From Pseudoflavonifractor sp050943825 (GTDB lineage: Bacteria > Bacillota > Clostridia > Oscillospirales > Oscillospiraceae): a stretch of 64,000 nt of DNA. Under the pieces are notes generated by a model. That model did no database searches. It had not been told where the DNA came from and was given only the letters and a program-made list of their open reading frames with translations. This document shows, piece by piece, positions 31,299-40,241 of the stretch. The position numbers and the translations under genes are program-made. Location: NCBI RefSeq assembly GCF_050943825.1, contig NZ_JBMNPX010000006.1, forward strand, positions 1 to 64,000. The letters run 5' to 3'. Positions within the stretch are counted from its first letter, which is position 1; each line of letters starts with the position of its first letter.

Positions 31299-33695
31299 TT
31301 ATCCGCGGGCCTTCTTCAGCCACAGGACAGCAGCAGCGCCGGCGGTGGTCACAGACAGGGCCAGCAGCAGCATGCCGATGGTGCTCATGGTGCTGTCCGC
31401 CATGGTGCCGGTCTGGGGCAGGTTGCCGGTGGGCGTCTCGCCGTCGTCAATGTCCACCTCGCCGCCCTCGTCAGGCAGGTCAGTGGTGGGAGTGTCGCCG
31501 TCATCAATGTCGGTCTCGCCGGGGTCCTCAGGCAGGTCGGTAGTGGGGGTGTCGCCGTCGTCGATGTCGGTCTCCTCAGCCACATAGTACACGTTGATGA
31601 CTTTGTTGCTGTTGAGAATGCCGCTCAGAGCATCGCCGCTGGTGCTGTCGTAGGTGTAGCCGTCGATGGCGATGGCGTCGTACTCGCTCACATCGTACCG
31701 GCTGCCCTCAATCCGGCTGGGGCTGACATAGCTGGAGGCAATCTTCTCACCGGTGTCCTTGTCATAGTAGTTGACGGTGACGGTGTAGTAGTCATAGCTG
31801 GGGCCGGGGATGTACTGTCTCGTATTGGTGACGTTCACTGTCTCGGCAGTCTCGTCCACCACAATTTCCAGATCCGCGCTCAGGCCGTCATAGCCGGAGG
31901 GGGCGGAAACCTCGGTGAGGTAGTAGGTGCCAAAGAGCAGGTTCACATTGAAGGAGCCGCCCTCAAACACCTTGGCGGCGGTCTCGTCCGCCTGCCAGGA
32001 CACAACGCCCTCGGTTTCAGTGTAGTACAGCTTATTCTCTCCGTCCAGCTTGTACAGCTTGAACTGAGCGCCGTCCAGCGCGTTTCCGCTCTCGTCCACC
32101 TTGTTGACGGTCACGTCGCTGTCGATCTGCTCCAGCTCCAGAGCCATGTAGAAAGACATCTCATAGTTCATATAGCCGTTGCCGATACCAGGTCCGTCCC
32201 AGGCCATCTTACAGAGGAAGCTGTTTTCATCCTCCGAAAGAGCGCCGCTCAGATAGCTGTTTGCCTGATTATAGAGTGCCGTGTCTGTTGTGTAATCACC
32301 GATGCCGCGGTTTCGAGTGAAACTTGTATTTTTGTTAGGATCGAGCTGCTCTACCTCCTCGCCAAAAGCGAAAGACCAGTAGTCCTGATAAAAGACATTG
32401 TAACTCCGGGCCGCAAGCTCGGGTTCAGGCCACTTGAGCTGGATGTCATAGGTACCGTCTCCATTGTCCTTCTGATAGACATAGGGGACCAACTCAGGAT
32501 GTGCCGTCTTGAGAGAAGCAAGTTTTTCCTCAGTTACAGTAAAAATTCCATTTACGCCGGCAGTCGCCATCTGGTCAGGGGTAATCCCCTGGTCATCTAC
32601 ATATCTGGTCAATGCGTCATCGCCGGTATATCCCTTCTGCTCCAGATAATCGTAGATGTTAAAGAGCATATCTACTGTTACCTTGGCACTGCCCGATACA
32701 CCAAACAGTCCACTATACATTGCTCTTGGAGAGAGACAGATTGCCGAAACAAACTGCTCAGGAATTAACTGTCCATCATAGCCAAGCACGTTGCTCTGAG
32801 TATAATCATGAGCATTTGCAGTGGCAAGAACAAAACTATCTTCCTTATACTGGTAGGTATGGCCCGACTCGTTCACAATTTTGATCTCAAAAATATTTGA
32901 ATCACCGGGCAGAACGGGATAGCTGGAATACCCATAATCCGCCGCATAGGAGTTTAGGGTATCTAACATCATGTCGCTCAGGTCAAATACCACATTGCCA
33001 ACTGCGCTGTCCTTAATCGTAATGACCAGTTCAAAGACTCCGTCCGCTTCATTAAATGATCCCTGATACTCAACCCCGGCGGAAGTGTCCTGGTAGTTAA
33101 CTGTGCAGGTCTCCTCGGGGATTTCGGGGACCGCAGGCTCCTCGCCGCCCTCCTCCAGCGCGGCCAGCGCCTCTTCGGCGGCGGTCAGGACGGCATAGTT
33201 GGACACGTCGGCCTTCAGGCTTTCATCCAGCTCATCATAGGCAGTGCGGGCGACGGCAATGGTCTCAGCGTCCTCAAGCGTCACAGCCTCGGGCTCGGGC
33301 AGAGCGGCGATCAGGGCCTCCACGGTCTCCACCGCGCAGGGCTGACCTGCTACCTCCTCAACATAGCCGCAAGTAGCAGTATCATGGACATGGCCGCAGG
33401 GCTTACCCTCCTCGGCAGGCTGGTATGCGCAGTCCTCCGCATGGTCAACGACACCATCACCGTCGGTATCAGTGCACTCCATGTCGCAGGGGACTCCTTC
33501 TTTTGCTTCCACATAGCCGCAGGCGCCGTCATGGACATGGCCGCATTCGTGGCCCTCCACCGCCGCTACATAGCCGCAGGCGTCGCTGTGTACATGGTTT
33601 CCCTCCACCGCCATGGCAGCGGTGCCCATGGTGCCGAAGCAGAGGCTCAGAGCCATCAGAATTGCAACGGCGCGTTTCGTCTTCTTTGCCAGCAT
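31299..33695 (-). CDS. LPXTG cell-wall surface protein with His/Cys-rich head, SpaA-like and MucBP domains
   Basis: The 798-residue protein has a signal peptide (about 1-29), then a head of repeated units with HVHDGACGYVEA-type His/Cys motifs (about 33-120) interrupted by a calcium-loop-like DTDGDGVVDHAED. A unique region follows (200-510, somewhat AT-richer at 32.26-33.1 kb), then a SpaA/prealbumin-like domain (about 515-630; VTVNKVDESGNALDGAQFKL), a MucBP-like domain (about 640-700), three acidic repeats TDIDDGDTPTTDLP and the sorting signal LPQTG with a hydrophobic tail ending KKARG. Sortase would link it to peptidoglycan. No sortase gene is in the window. Its message begins with a c-di-GMP-I riboswitch. 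It is probably an adhesin or pilin-like protein; the ligand is unknown. Confidence 0.88.
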   Translation of the reverse strand: MLAKKTKRAVAILMALSLCFGTMGTAAMAVEGNHVHSDACGYVAAVEGHECGHVHDGACGYVEAKEGVPCDMECTDTDGDGVVDHAEDCAYQPAEEGKPCGHVHDTATCGYVEEVAGQPCAVETVEALIAALPEPEAVTLEDAETIAVARTAYDELDESLKADVSNYAVLTAAEEALAALEEGGEEPAVPEIPEETCTVNYQDTSAGVEYQGSFNEADGVFELVITIKDSAVGNVVFDLSDMMLDTLNSYAADYGYSSYPVLPGDSNIFEIKIVNESGHTYQYKEDSFVLATANAHDYTQSNVLGYDGQLIPEQFVSAICLSPRAMYSGLFGVSGSAKVTVDMLFNIYDYLEQKGYTGDDALTRYVDDQGITPDQMATAGVNGIFTVTEEKLASLKTAHPELVPYVYQKDNGDGTYDIQLKWPEPELAARSYNVFYQDYWSFAFGEEVEQLDPNKNTSFTRNRGIGDYTTDTALYNQANSYLSGALSEDENSFLCKMAWDGPGIGNGYMNYEMSFYMALELEQIDSDVTVNKVDESGNALDGAQFKLYKLDGENKLYYTETEGVVSWQADETAAKVFEGGSFNVNLLFGTYYLTEVSAPSGYDGLSADLEIVVDETAETVNVTNTRQYIPGPSYDYYTVTVNYYDKDTGEKIASSYVSPSRIEGSRYDVSEYDAIAIDGYTYDSTSGDALSGILNSNKVINVYYVAEETDIDDGDTPTTDLPEDPGETDIDDGDTPTTDLPDEGGEVDIDDGETPTGNLPQTGTMADSTMSTIGMLLLALSVTTAGAAAVLWLKKARG

Positions 33696-33732
33696 CTTTC
33701 ATTCTCCTTTCAATGATGGGGCAAGATGAAAT

Positions 33733-33827
33733 CTGCGGCAACCGGACGGGCATGGCGGCCTGTGCCGCTTTAGCCTCCTGGCTTTGCGTCCCGGCCTTTC
33801 GGCCGGTTTGCCCTTTCGTCACCGGCT
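33733..33827 (-). ncRNA. Cyclic di-GMP-I (GEMM) riboswitch
   Basis: On the minus strand the leader contains ACGAAAGGGCAAACC, then the P2 stem GGCC-GAAA-GGCC (GNRA tetraloop), the invariant GGGACGCAAAGCC, the tetraloop-receptor side with GGCTAAAG, the P3 stem GCGGC / GCCGC, and a 3' strand GTCCGGTTGCCG closing P1. This is the class I c-di-GMP aptamer. It ends about 38 bases before the LPXTG gene, whose ribosome site is GAAAGGAG. TTGCCCC just after the aptamer could pair with GGGCAA inside it, a possible expression platform. Regulation of a surface adhesin by c-di-GMP is typical for this class. Confidence 0.93.
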
Positions 33828-33853
33828 TGAGCTCCCCTCCGTCACCAATTCCC

Positions 33854-33896
33854 TTTTTGTCCCTTGCAGGGACAAAAAAACACGGTACCGTGTTTT
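33854..33896 (-). other. Terminator-like and overlapping hairpins upstream of the riboswitch
   Basis: On the minus strand AAAACACGGTACCGTGTTTT (33896-33877) is a perfect palindrome followed by more T, like an intrinsic terminator. A second stem, TTTTTGTCCC / GGGACAAAAA (33878-33854), uses the same T-tract, so the two are mutually exclusive. They lie between the promoter at 33917-33950 and the riboswitch. Confidence 0.6.
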
Positions 33897-33916
33897 GCTC
33901 TTCCGATTGTGAGACT

Positions 33917-33950
33917 ACTATACCATACGTCGGTTACATTTCGGTTACAT
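33917..33950 (-). promoter_or_regulatory. LPXTG gene promoter with two 11-bp-spaced direct repeats
   Basis: On the minus strand two copies of ATGTAACCG with 11-bp period (33950-33931) are followed after exactly 8 bp by TATAGT (33922-33917); there is no -35 match. The same arrangement occurs at 62212-62245. Eleven-bp direct repeats overlapping -35 are typical sites for OmpR/PhoB-family activators. Confidence 0.7.
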
Positions 33951-34020
33951 ATTGAAATTTCATTTCTTTTTTTCACACCAATATTTTTCGTTCTGACAGC
34001 GTGCCCTCCATCCTCTGTAC

Positions 34021-34049
34021 TTGACATACATATATCATATATGTATAAT
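34021..34049 (+). promoter_or_regulatory. SLH-protein promoter with operator palindrome in the spacer
   Basis: TTGACA (34021-34026), 17 bp, TATAAT (34044-34049) is a perfect consensus. The spacer contains TACATATAT, one C, and ATATATGTA (34027-34045), a perfect 9+9 palindrome reaching into the -10 box, the classical place for a repressor. Confidence 0.85.
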
Positions 34050-34133
34050 TTTTACATATTCTTCGCTGCCAAGCGACATATCTCCCAAAAGCCCCTGCAT
34101 ATCAGAGATTAAGATACAAAGGAGCGATGGTGC

Positions 34134-36104
34134 ATGAAACGAACCTTCTGCGCGTCCCTGCTGGCTCTGGCAGTCCTTCTCACCCTGATTCCTGCCGCCT
34201 CCGCCGCCAGCCTTGGCAACTTTGAGAAAGTAAATTCCTATACCTCCGGGCAGTTTACCGACGTGGCGGCAGGCGTATGGTATGAGGAGAGCGTCCGCAC
34301 CACCTACGAGCTGGACCTGTTCAAGGGCAGCTCCGCCACCACTTTCAGTCCCGCGGGAAACATCAGCATTGCGGAGACCCTGGCTCTGGCCTGCCGCCTC
34401 CACAGCATCTACCATAACGGCACGGCCCTGTCTGGCCAGAGTTCCCCCTGGTACCAGGTCTATGTGGACTACGCCCTCTCCAACGGCATCATTCAGGCCG
34501 GACAGTACAGCCGGTACGACGCCATTGCCACCCGTGCTCAGTTCGCCTCCATCCTGGCCGCCTCCCTGGACAGCTCGGCTCTGAGCGCCATCAATTCCAT
34601 CGCCTCCGGCGCCATCCCCGATGTTCCCGCTTCCGCCAGCTACGCCGACAGCGTCTACCTCCTTTATAATGCCGGTATCCTCACCGGCCGGGACGCCCAG
34701 GGCAGCTTCTCCCCCCAGGCCACCATCCAGCGCTGTGAGGCCGCCGCCATCGTGGCCCGCATGGCGGTGCCCAGCCTGCGCCAGACCTTTACCCTCAAGC
34801 CCTCCTCCGGCAGAGTGCTGGTGGCCCAGCCTCTGGAGCAGGATCCCCTGAACCAGGCCGTCACGGCGGACAGCGTGGTTATCCAGGACCTAGTGGAGTT
34901 CTGCAACGGCGGCCTGACCTATGACGACATCGGTCAGAGCGGTGTGTACAACGTGCGCAGCTTTGAGGGCACCGAGGCGGATAAGGCCATTGTGGACGCC
35001 TATGTGGACGCGCTCTGCAGCGGCGGGTACAATCTGACCCTGGTGGAGGAGTATGACAAGACCATGTCCTCCACCTTCTTCAGCTACGGCCTGAACTACA
35101 CCGGTACCGGGAATGTCAGCTCCAAGACCACCGTGACCTACACGGAGACCGAAGCCACCATCAACATCTACGGCGTCATCAAGCGTGGCGACATGGACGT
35201 CCACGTGTGGATTCCCCAGCAGATGGAGCAGGTGGACCTGGGGCTGCGGTACGGCCAGGAGGCCGTCTCCGTCTCTGTGGCGGGCCCCTCCGCCATGGCC
35301 GGGCTCTACCGGAACGCCGACGGCAGCTTTGAGACCTCGGACGGCCGTCTGAAAACCACCCTGGGCCAGGCCTCCGTCCTGCGGGACGGTGCGGCATACA
35401 GCGCTGCCGCCTCCTTCCAGACCAACGAGGAGCTGAGCCGGGACGAGCTGTGGGTGGACAGCTTCTACCGCAACGAGTCCTTCTTCTTCTGCTCGCCCAT
35501 GGACGCCCTGATGACCGGCGACGTGTACACCCGGAAGGACCTGACCCAGGAGGCCTCCTGGGTCAATAACAAGGTCTTTGCCTCCCTCAGCGAGTTTGGC
35601 GGCTACCGCTGGAACCTGTTCTTCGGCGCCGGGCACGACGGCGACTTCATCACCCCCCTGCTGGGCGAGCGCAACGAGTACAAGGACCTGACCGTCCGTG
35701 TCATGTACTGGAACAAGGACGTGGAGGCTGTCTACTATATCTACGCCGAGTTTGACAGCAGCCCCTACACTCTGGAGGCTCTGGTGGCGGTGGAGCTGGG
35801 CGCCACCGCCGAGACGGCGGACGGCGTCTACACCCTCTCCCCCGGCGGCACGGTAAATATTACCTGCCCTACCGAGTTCGGCACCAACTACCAGCTCTTC
35901 TCCTGGGAGGCGGTGGAGGGGGCCGGGAACGTGACCCTGACCGGTGCCAATTCCCAGACCTGCACCATCCGGGCCGGCCAGTCCGGCACCGCCCTGGTGC
36001 GGGTGACCTATACCTACGGCGTGGACGAGCCGGACGTGCTCACCGGAATCCCGAGAAATGTGGAAAAGCAGCGAACCTACACCTACCGTATCGAAATTCA
36101 GTAA
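34134..36104 (+). CDS. SLH-domain surface protein
   Basis: The 656-residue protein has a signal peptide (about 1-24, ending PAASAAS) and three S-layer homology repeats (about 38-95, 100-155 and 158-215; FTDVAAGVWYEESV, FSPAGNISIAETLALACRL, TRAQFASILA, FSPQATIQRCEAAAIVARM), which anchor proteins to pyruvylated cell-wall polymers. The remaining 430 residues contain no domain I recognise; the last 90 (SPGGTVNITC, TLTGANSQTCTIRAGQSGTALVRVTYTY) look like an Ig-like beta sandwich. AAAGGAGCG precedes the ATG after a roughly 80-base leader from a consensus promoter with a spacer palindrome. It is divergent from the LPXTG gene and may be an envelope component alternative to it. Confidence 0.88.
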   Translation: MKRTFCASLLALAVLLTLIPAASAASLGNFEKVNSYTSGQFTDVAAGVWYEESVRTTYELDLFKGSSATTFSPAGNISIAETLALACRLHSIYHNGTALSGQSSPWYQVYVDYALSNGIIQAGQYSRYDAIATRAQFASILAASLDSSALSAINSIASGAIPDVPASASYADSVYLLYNAGILTGRDAQGSFSPQATIQRCEAAAIVARMAVPSLRQTFTLKPSSGRVLVAQPLEQDPLNQAVTADSVVIQDLVEFCNGGLTYDDIGQSGVYNVRSFEGTEADKAIVDAYVDALCSGGYNLTLVEEYDKTMSSTFFSYGLNYTGTGNVSSKTTVTYTETEATINIYGVIKRGDMDVHVWIPQQMEQVDLGLRYGQEAVSVSVAGPSAMAGLYRNADGSFETSDGRLKTTLGQASVLRDGAAYSAAASFQTNEELSRDELWVDSFYRNESFFFCSPMDALMTGDVYTRKDLTQEASWVNNKVFASLSEFGGYRWNLFFGAGHDGDFITPLLGERNEYKDLTVRVMYWNKDVEAVYYIYAEFDSSPYTLEALVAVELGATAETADGVYTLSPGGTVNITCPTEFGTNYQLFSWEAVEGAGNVTLTGANSQTCTIRAGQSGTALVRVTYTYGVDEPDVLTGIPRNVEKQRTYTYRIEIQ

Positions 36105-36128
36105 CTCCCGGACACCGCCTTCAGACAC

Positions 36129-36166
36129 AAAAACACCCGCTGCCATAAGGCAGCGGGTGTTTTTTA
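36129..36166. terminator. Bidirectional terminator between the SLH gene and the V-ATPase operon
   Basis: AAAAACACCCGCTGCC (36129-36144) pairs perfectly with 36149-36164 around an ATAA loop; T-tracts both ways. Confidence 0.93.
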
Positions 36167-36194
36167 CACATTTCAGGTCCGGATTGTGGAGAAC

Positions 36195-36908
36195 TCACAC
36201 CTCATCCGGCTGTGCCATGTGGCCGCCGAAGGCCTCCACGGCCCGGGCGTCGGCCTCGCGCTTCTCCTCGATGGCCTCCTTGAGCAGCATATCCTTCACC
36301 TTCATCAGGCGGATGGTGTTGGACCGCTCGTTCTCGTCCAGCTTCATGGAGATATACTTGATGGCCTCCTGCATCTGGGGAATCTTCACGTACTCCAGAG
36401 CGTTGACCCGGCGGCGGGTCTTCTCGATCTCCTCAGCCAGCAGCTGGGAGGTCTTTTCAATCTGGGCCAGGCGGAGCATGTCCTGGAACACCCCCGCCAG
36501 GGCGTCCACCGCGTCGTCCAGCTCACCGGAGGTGGCGGCGAAGCCGTAGGGGTAGATCTCCCCGGCGTCGCTGCTCTTGGTCTTGAAGTGGTACTCCGGC
36601 ACGTTGACCGACATGATGTTGCGGAAGGTCATGTCCAGCTCCACGCTCTGCTTGGGGTACAGCAGGGACTGCTCCAGCATCTCGGCGGACATGAGGGCGG
36701 AGGCAACGGTGAAGGACCCGTGGGCCCGCATGAGCCCATCCTCCACCTTTTTCCGCAGGGCGCGGTTCTCCCGCACCACGTCCAGGAACTGCTTCATCAG
36801 CTCGTCCCGCTTGTCCTTGAGGAGCTTATGGCCCCGCTGGGCGGTCTTGAGCCGGGTTTTCAGCCGGGTGAGCTCCATCCGGGTGGGGTTTACATTGATG
36901 GCCGGCAA
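36195..36908 (-). CDS. atpD: V-type ATP synthase subunit D
   Basis: The 237-residue protein is the coiled-coil central stalk subunit D: NPTRMELTRLKTRLKTAQRG and LLKDKRDELM at the start and a long C-terminal helix with EIEKTRRRVNALEYV. It connects the A3B3 head to the rotor and turns during catalysis. A TTG at 36908 is the only start fitting the ribosome site AAAGGAGG eight bases upstream. It is the last of nine genes, separated from atpB by 71 bp containing a hairpin (CCGCTCCG / CGGAGCGG, 36946-36972), and followed by a strong terminator. Confidence 0.95.
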   Translation of the reverse strand: MPAINVNPTRMELTRLKTRLKTAQRGHKLLKDKRDELMKQFLDVVRENRALRKKVEDGLMRAHGSFTVASALMSAEMLEQSLLYPKQSVELDMTFRNIMSVNVPEYHFKTKSSDAGEIYPYGFAATSGELDDAVDALAGVFQDMLRLAQIEKTSQLLAEEIEKTRRRVNALEYVKIPQMQEAIKYISMKLDENERSNTIRLMKVKDMLLKEAIEEKREADARAVEAFGGHMAQPDEV

Positions 36909-36979
36909 GGGATTCGCCTCCTTTCAAAGTCGGATTCGCCGGTCTGCCGCTCCGTCTGCTCTGGCGGAGCGGTATGGCG

Positions 36980-38359
36980 TCACTCCGCCTTCTTGGGGAG
37001 GTACTTGTCGATATACTCCGGCTTGATACGCTTGAGCTCGCTCTTGGGCAGGATGCTCAGCAGCTCCCAGCCCAGGTTCAGGGTCTCCTCGATGGAGCGG
37101 TTCTCCTCGTTGCCCTGGGCCACATACCGCTTCTCGAACTGGTCGGCGAACTTGGCGTACAGCAGGTCAGTGGGAGAGAGGGCGCTCTCGCCCAGGATGG
37201 ACATGAGCTCCTTCATCTCCTTGCCGGTGGAGTAGGCGGCGAAGAGCTGGTTCATGGTACCGGAGTGGTCCTCCCGGGTCTTGCCGGCGCCGATGCCCTT
37301 GTCCTTCAGACGGCTCAGGGAGGGCAGCACGTCCACGGGGGGAATGATGCCCTTGCGGTAGAGCTCGCGGGAGAGGATGATCTGGCCCTCGGTGATATAG
37401 CCGGTCAGGTCGGGGATGGGGTGGGTCTTGTCATCCTCGGGCATGGTGAGGATGGGGATCATGGTGATGGAGCCGGGGCAGCCCAGACGGCGGCCGGCGC
37501 GCTCGTACATGGTGGCCAGGTCGGTGTACAGGTAGCCGGGGTAGCCGCGGCGGCCCGGGACCTCCTTCTTGGCCGCGGACACCTCACGGAGGGCCTCGGC
37601 GTAGTTGGTGATATCGGTGAGGATGACCAGCACGTGCATGCCCTTCTCAAAGGCCAGGTACTCGGCGGCGGTGAGGGCCATACGGGGCGTGGAGATACGC
37701 TCCACGGCGGGGTCGTTGGCCAGGTTGGTGAACAGCACGGTGCGGTCGATGGCGCCGGTGCGGCGGAACTCCTCCACGAAGAAGTTGGACTCCTCGAAGG
37801 TGATGCCGATGGCGGCAAACACAACGGCGAAGTTGGACGCACCGTCCAGCACCTTGGCCTGACGGGCGATCTGGGCGGCCAGGGCGGCGTGGGGCAGGCC
37901 GGAGCCGGAGAAAATGGGCAGCTTCTGGCCGCGGACCAGGGTGTTCAGACCATCGATGGTGGAGATACCGGTCTGGATGAACTCGTTGGGGTAGTCACGG
38001 GCGGCGGGGTTCATGGCCAGGCCATTGATGTCCCGGCGCTCCTCGGCCAGAATCTCGGGGCCGCCGTCGATGGGACGGCCCATGCCGTTGAACACCCGGC
38101 CCAGCATGTCGCCGGACACGGGCAGCTCCAGGGGGTGGCCCAGGAAGCGGACGCTGGAGTCCTTCAGGTTGATGCCGGCGCTGGCCTCAAAGAGCTGGAC
38201 CACGGCGTTGTCTCCGTTGACCTCCAGCACCTTGCAGCGGCGGACGTCACCGTTGGGCAGCTGGATCTCGCCCAGCTCGTCGTAGGTGACGCCCTCCACC
38301 TTGCGCACCACCATCAGAGGGCCGTTGATCTCCTGTATGGTTTTATACTCGCGGATCAT
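36980..38359 (-). CDS. atpB: V-type ATP synthase subunit B
   Basis: The 459-residue non-catalytic subunit B has the family start REYKTIQEINGPLMVV, GRVFNGMGRPIDGGP, SGSGLPHAALAAQIARQA in the position of the lost P-loop, and the C-terminal ERYVAQGNEENRSIEETL. It alternates with subunit A in the hexameric head. The ATG overlaps the atpA stop by 4 bp (ATGA), so A and B are translationally coupled, consistent with their 1:1 stoichiometry. The length is normal for the family. Confidence 0.97.
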   Translation of the reverse strand: MIREYKTIQEINGPLMVVRKVEGVTYDELGEIQLPNGDVRRCKVLEVNGDNAVVQLFEASAGINLKDSSVRFLGHPLELPVSGDMLGRVFNGMGRPIDGGPEILAEERRDINGLAMNPAARDYPNEFIQTGISTIDGLNTLVRGQKLPIFSGSGLPHAALAAQIARQAKVLDGASNFAVVFAAIGITFEESNFFVEEFRRTGAIDRTVLFTNLANDPAVERISTPRMALTAAEYLAFEKGMHVLVILTDITNYAEALREVSAAKKEVPGRRGYPGYLYTDLATMYERAGRRLGCPGSITMIPILTMPEDDKTHPIPDLTGYITEGQIILSRELYRKGIIPPVDVLPSLSRLKDKGIGAGKTREDHSGTMNQLFAAYSTGKEMKELMSILGESALSPTDLLYAKFADQFEKRYVAQGNEENRSIEETLNLGWELLSILPKSELKRIKPEYIDKYLPKKAE

Positions 38360-40131
38360 GCCTCCGCCTCCCCTCTCTCGGCCACGGCCTCAATCTCCCG
38401 CTCCATCTGGGCGGCGATTTCGGCGTAGACGGCCTGATACGTGTCGCTCTCCACGCTCTTGGCCCGGCCGATGCGCTCCCGGGACGGGATCTCAAAGAGG
38501 GCCTGCACGTTCGCACCCCGGAGGATGGCGTTCCGGCAGAGGCTGTCGTAGCGGAGGATCATGGCCAGCAGCTTCTCCTGCCGGTCGTACTCGGAGAAGC
38601 TGTCCACGTCCACAAAGGCGTTCTGCTGGAGGAAGTCCTCGCGGACCATCTTGGCCGTCTCCAGGGTGAGCTGGTCGGCGGGGGACAGGGAGTCCTTGCC
38701 CACCAGCTGGACGATCTCGTTCAGGCTGGCCTCTTCCTGGAGCAGGCTCATGGCCTTGTCACGGTCGATGAGGAAGCTCTTGCCCAGGTTCTCGTCAAAC
38801 CAGGGCTTCAGGGAGTCCAGGTACAGGGAGTAGGAGTTGAGCCAGTTGATGGCGGGAAAGTGCCGCTTGTAGGCCAGGCTGGCGTCCAGAGCCCAGAACA
38901 CCTTGACGATACGCATGGTGGCCTGGCTGACGGGCTCGGACAGGTCGCCGCCGGGAGGCGACACGGCGCCCACGGCGGTCAGGCTGCCCCGGCGGTCGCC
39001 GTCGGAACAGATGCAGGACACGCTGCCCGCCCGCTCGTAGAACTGGGCCAGGCGGCTGGACAGATAGGCGGGGTAGCCCTCCTCGCCGGGCATCTCCTCC
39101 AGGCGGCCGGACATCTCGCGCAGGGCCTCGGCCCAGCGGGAGGTGGAGTCGGCGATAACGGCAACATCGTAGCCCATGTCCCGGAAGTACTCGGCGATGG
39201 TAATGCCGGTGTAGATGGACGCCTCACGGGCGGCCACAGGCATATCGGAGGTGTTGGCAATGAGCACGGTGCGCTTCATCAGGCTCTCGCCGGTGCGGGG
39301 GTCCTTCAGCTCGGGGAACTCCCGCAGCACGTCGGTCATCTCGTTGCCGCGCTCGCCGCAGCCGATGTAGATGACGATATCCACGTCGGCCCACTTGGCC
39401 AACTGGTGCTGCACCACGGTCTTGCCCGAGCCGAAGGGGCCGGGGACAGCGGCGGTGCCGCCCTTGGCGATGGGGAACATGGTGTCAATGATGCGCTGGC
39501 CGGAGCACAGGGGGGCCGTGGGGGGGTACTTGTGCTTATAGGGGCGGCCCACACGGACGGGCCACTTCTGCATCATGGTCAGCTCGTGCCTGTCGCCGTT
39601 CTCGTCCCGCAGGACGGCCACAGTGTCCAGCACGGTAAAGGAGCCGGCCTGGATGGACTCGATGGTGCCCTTCAGGCCCACGGGGACCATGATCTTGTGG
39701 AGCACCACGGCGGTCTCCTGGACGGTGCCGATGACGTCGCCGGCGGACACAACGGCGCCGGCCTCAACGACGGGGGTGAAGTCCCACTTCTTCTCCCGGC
39801 TCAGGGCGGGCACCTGCATGCCGCGCTGGATGGTGGCACCGGCGATCTTCATGATCTCCTCCAGGGGGCGCTGGATGCCGTCGTAAATGTTCTCAATCAG
39901 GCCGGGGCCCAGCTCCACGGACAGAGGGGCGCCGGTGGTCTCCACCACAGCGCCGGGGCCCAGGCCGGAGGTCTCCTCGTAGACCTGGATGGAGGCCGAA
40001 TCCCCGTTCATGGTGAGGATTTCGCCGATGAGCTTCTGCTCGCCCACCCGGACCACGTCGGCCATGTTGGCGTCGGACAGGCCCGCGGCCACCACCAGGG
40101 GGCCGGAAACCTTGACGATTTTTCCGCTCAA
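38356..40131 (-). CDS. atpA: V-type ATP synthase catalytic subunit A
   Basis: The 591-residue catalytic subunit has the start GKIVKVSGPLVVA, Walker A GPFGSGKTV (about 231-239), the catalytic Glu in GCGERGNEM, the A-subunit-specific insertion (about 115-185) and SDGDRRGSLTAVGAVSPPGGD. It hydrolyses or synthesises ATP in the head. A TTG at 40131 preceded by AGAAGG is the start; no ATG fits. The 110-bp gap to atpF carries partial GCGCGC inverted repeats. It is followed directly by atpB with a 4-bp overlap. Confidence 0.97.
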   Translation of the reverse strand: MSGKIVKVSGPLVVAAGLSDANMADVVRVGEQKLIGEILTMNGDSASIQVYEETSGLGPGAVVETTGAPLSVELGPGLIENIYDGIQRPLEEIMKIAGATIQRGMQVPALSREKKWDFTPVVEAGAVVSAGDVIGTVQETAVVLHKIMVPVGLKGTIESIQAGSFTVLDTVAVLRDENGDRHELTMMQKWPVRVGRPYKHKYPPTAPLCSGQRIIDTMFPIAKGGTAAVPGPFGSGKTVVQHQLAKWADVDIVIYIGCGERGNEMTDVLREFPELKDPRTGESLMKRTVLIANTSDMPVAAREASIYTGITIAEYFRDMGYDVAVIADSTSRWAEALREMSGRLEEMPGEEGYPAYLSSRLAQFYERAGSVSCICSDGDRRGSLTAVGAVSPPGGDLSEPVSQATMRIVKVFWALDASLAYKRHFPAINWLNSYSLYLDSLKPWFDENLGKSFLIDRDKAMSLLQEEASLNEIVQLVGKDSLSPADQLTLETAKMVREDFLQQNAFVDVDSFSEYDRQEKLLAMILRYDSLCRNAILRGANVQALFEIPSRERIGRAKSVESDTYQAVYAEIAAQMEREIEAVAERGEAEA

Positions 40132-40241
40132 TGTTTCAACCTTCTTTCTGACAAACGCTCAGGCGCGCGAAGCTCAGGTGTGCGCGCTCCGGCGCTTCAG
40201 GTCTGAATTGGTAAGGTGACAGGTTTGCCGGTGAACGGGAT

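Noticed and set aside
31430..31580. CRISPR-like short repeats
   Set aside because: The repeats are in-frame coding repeats (TDIDDGDTPTTDLP) of the LPXTG protein, with no spacers of constant length; the same holds at 62700-62850.
33828..33853. Second riboswitch or extra aptamer upstream of the c-di-GMP element
   Set aside because: No conserved aptamer motif; only the GGAG-rich linker and hairpins are present.
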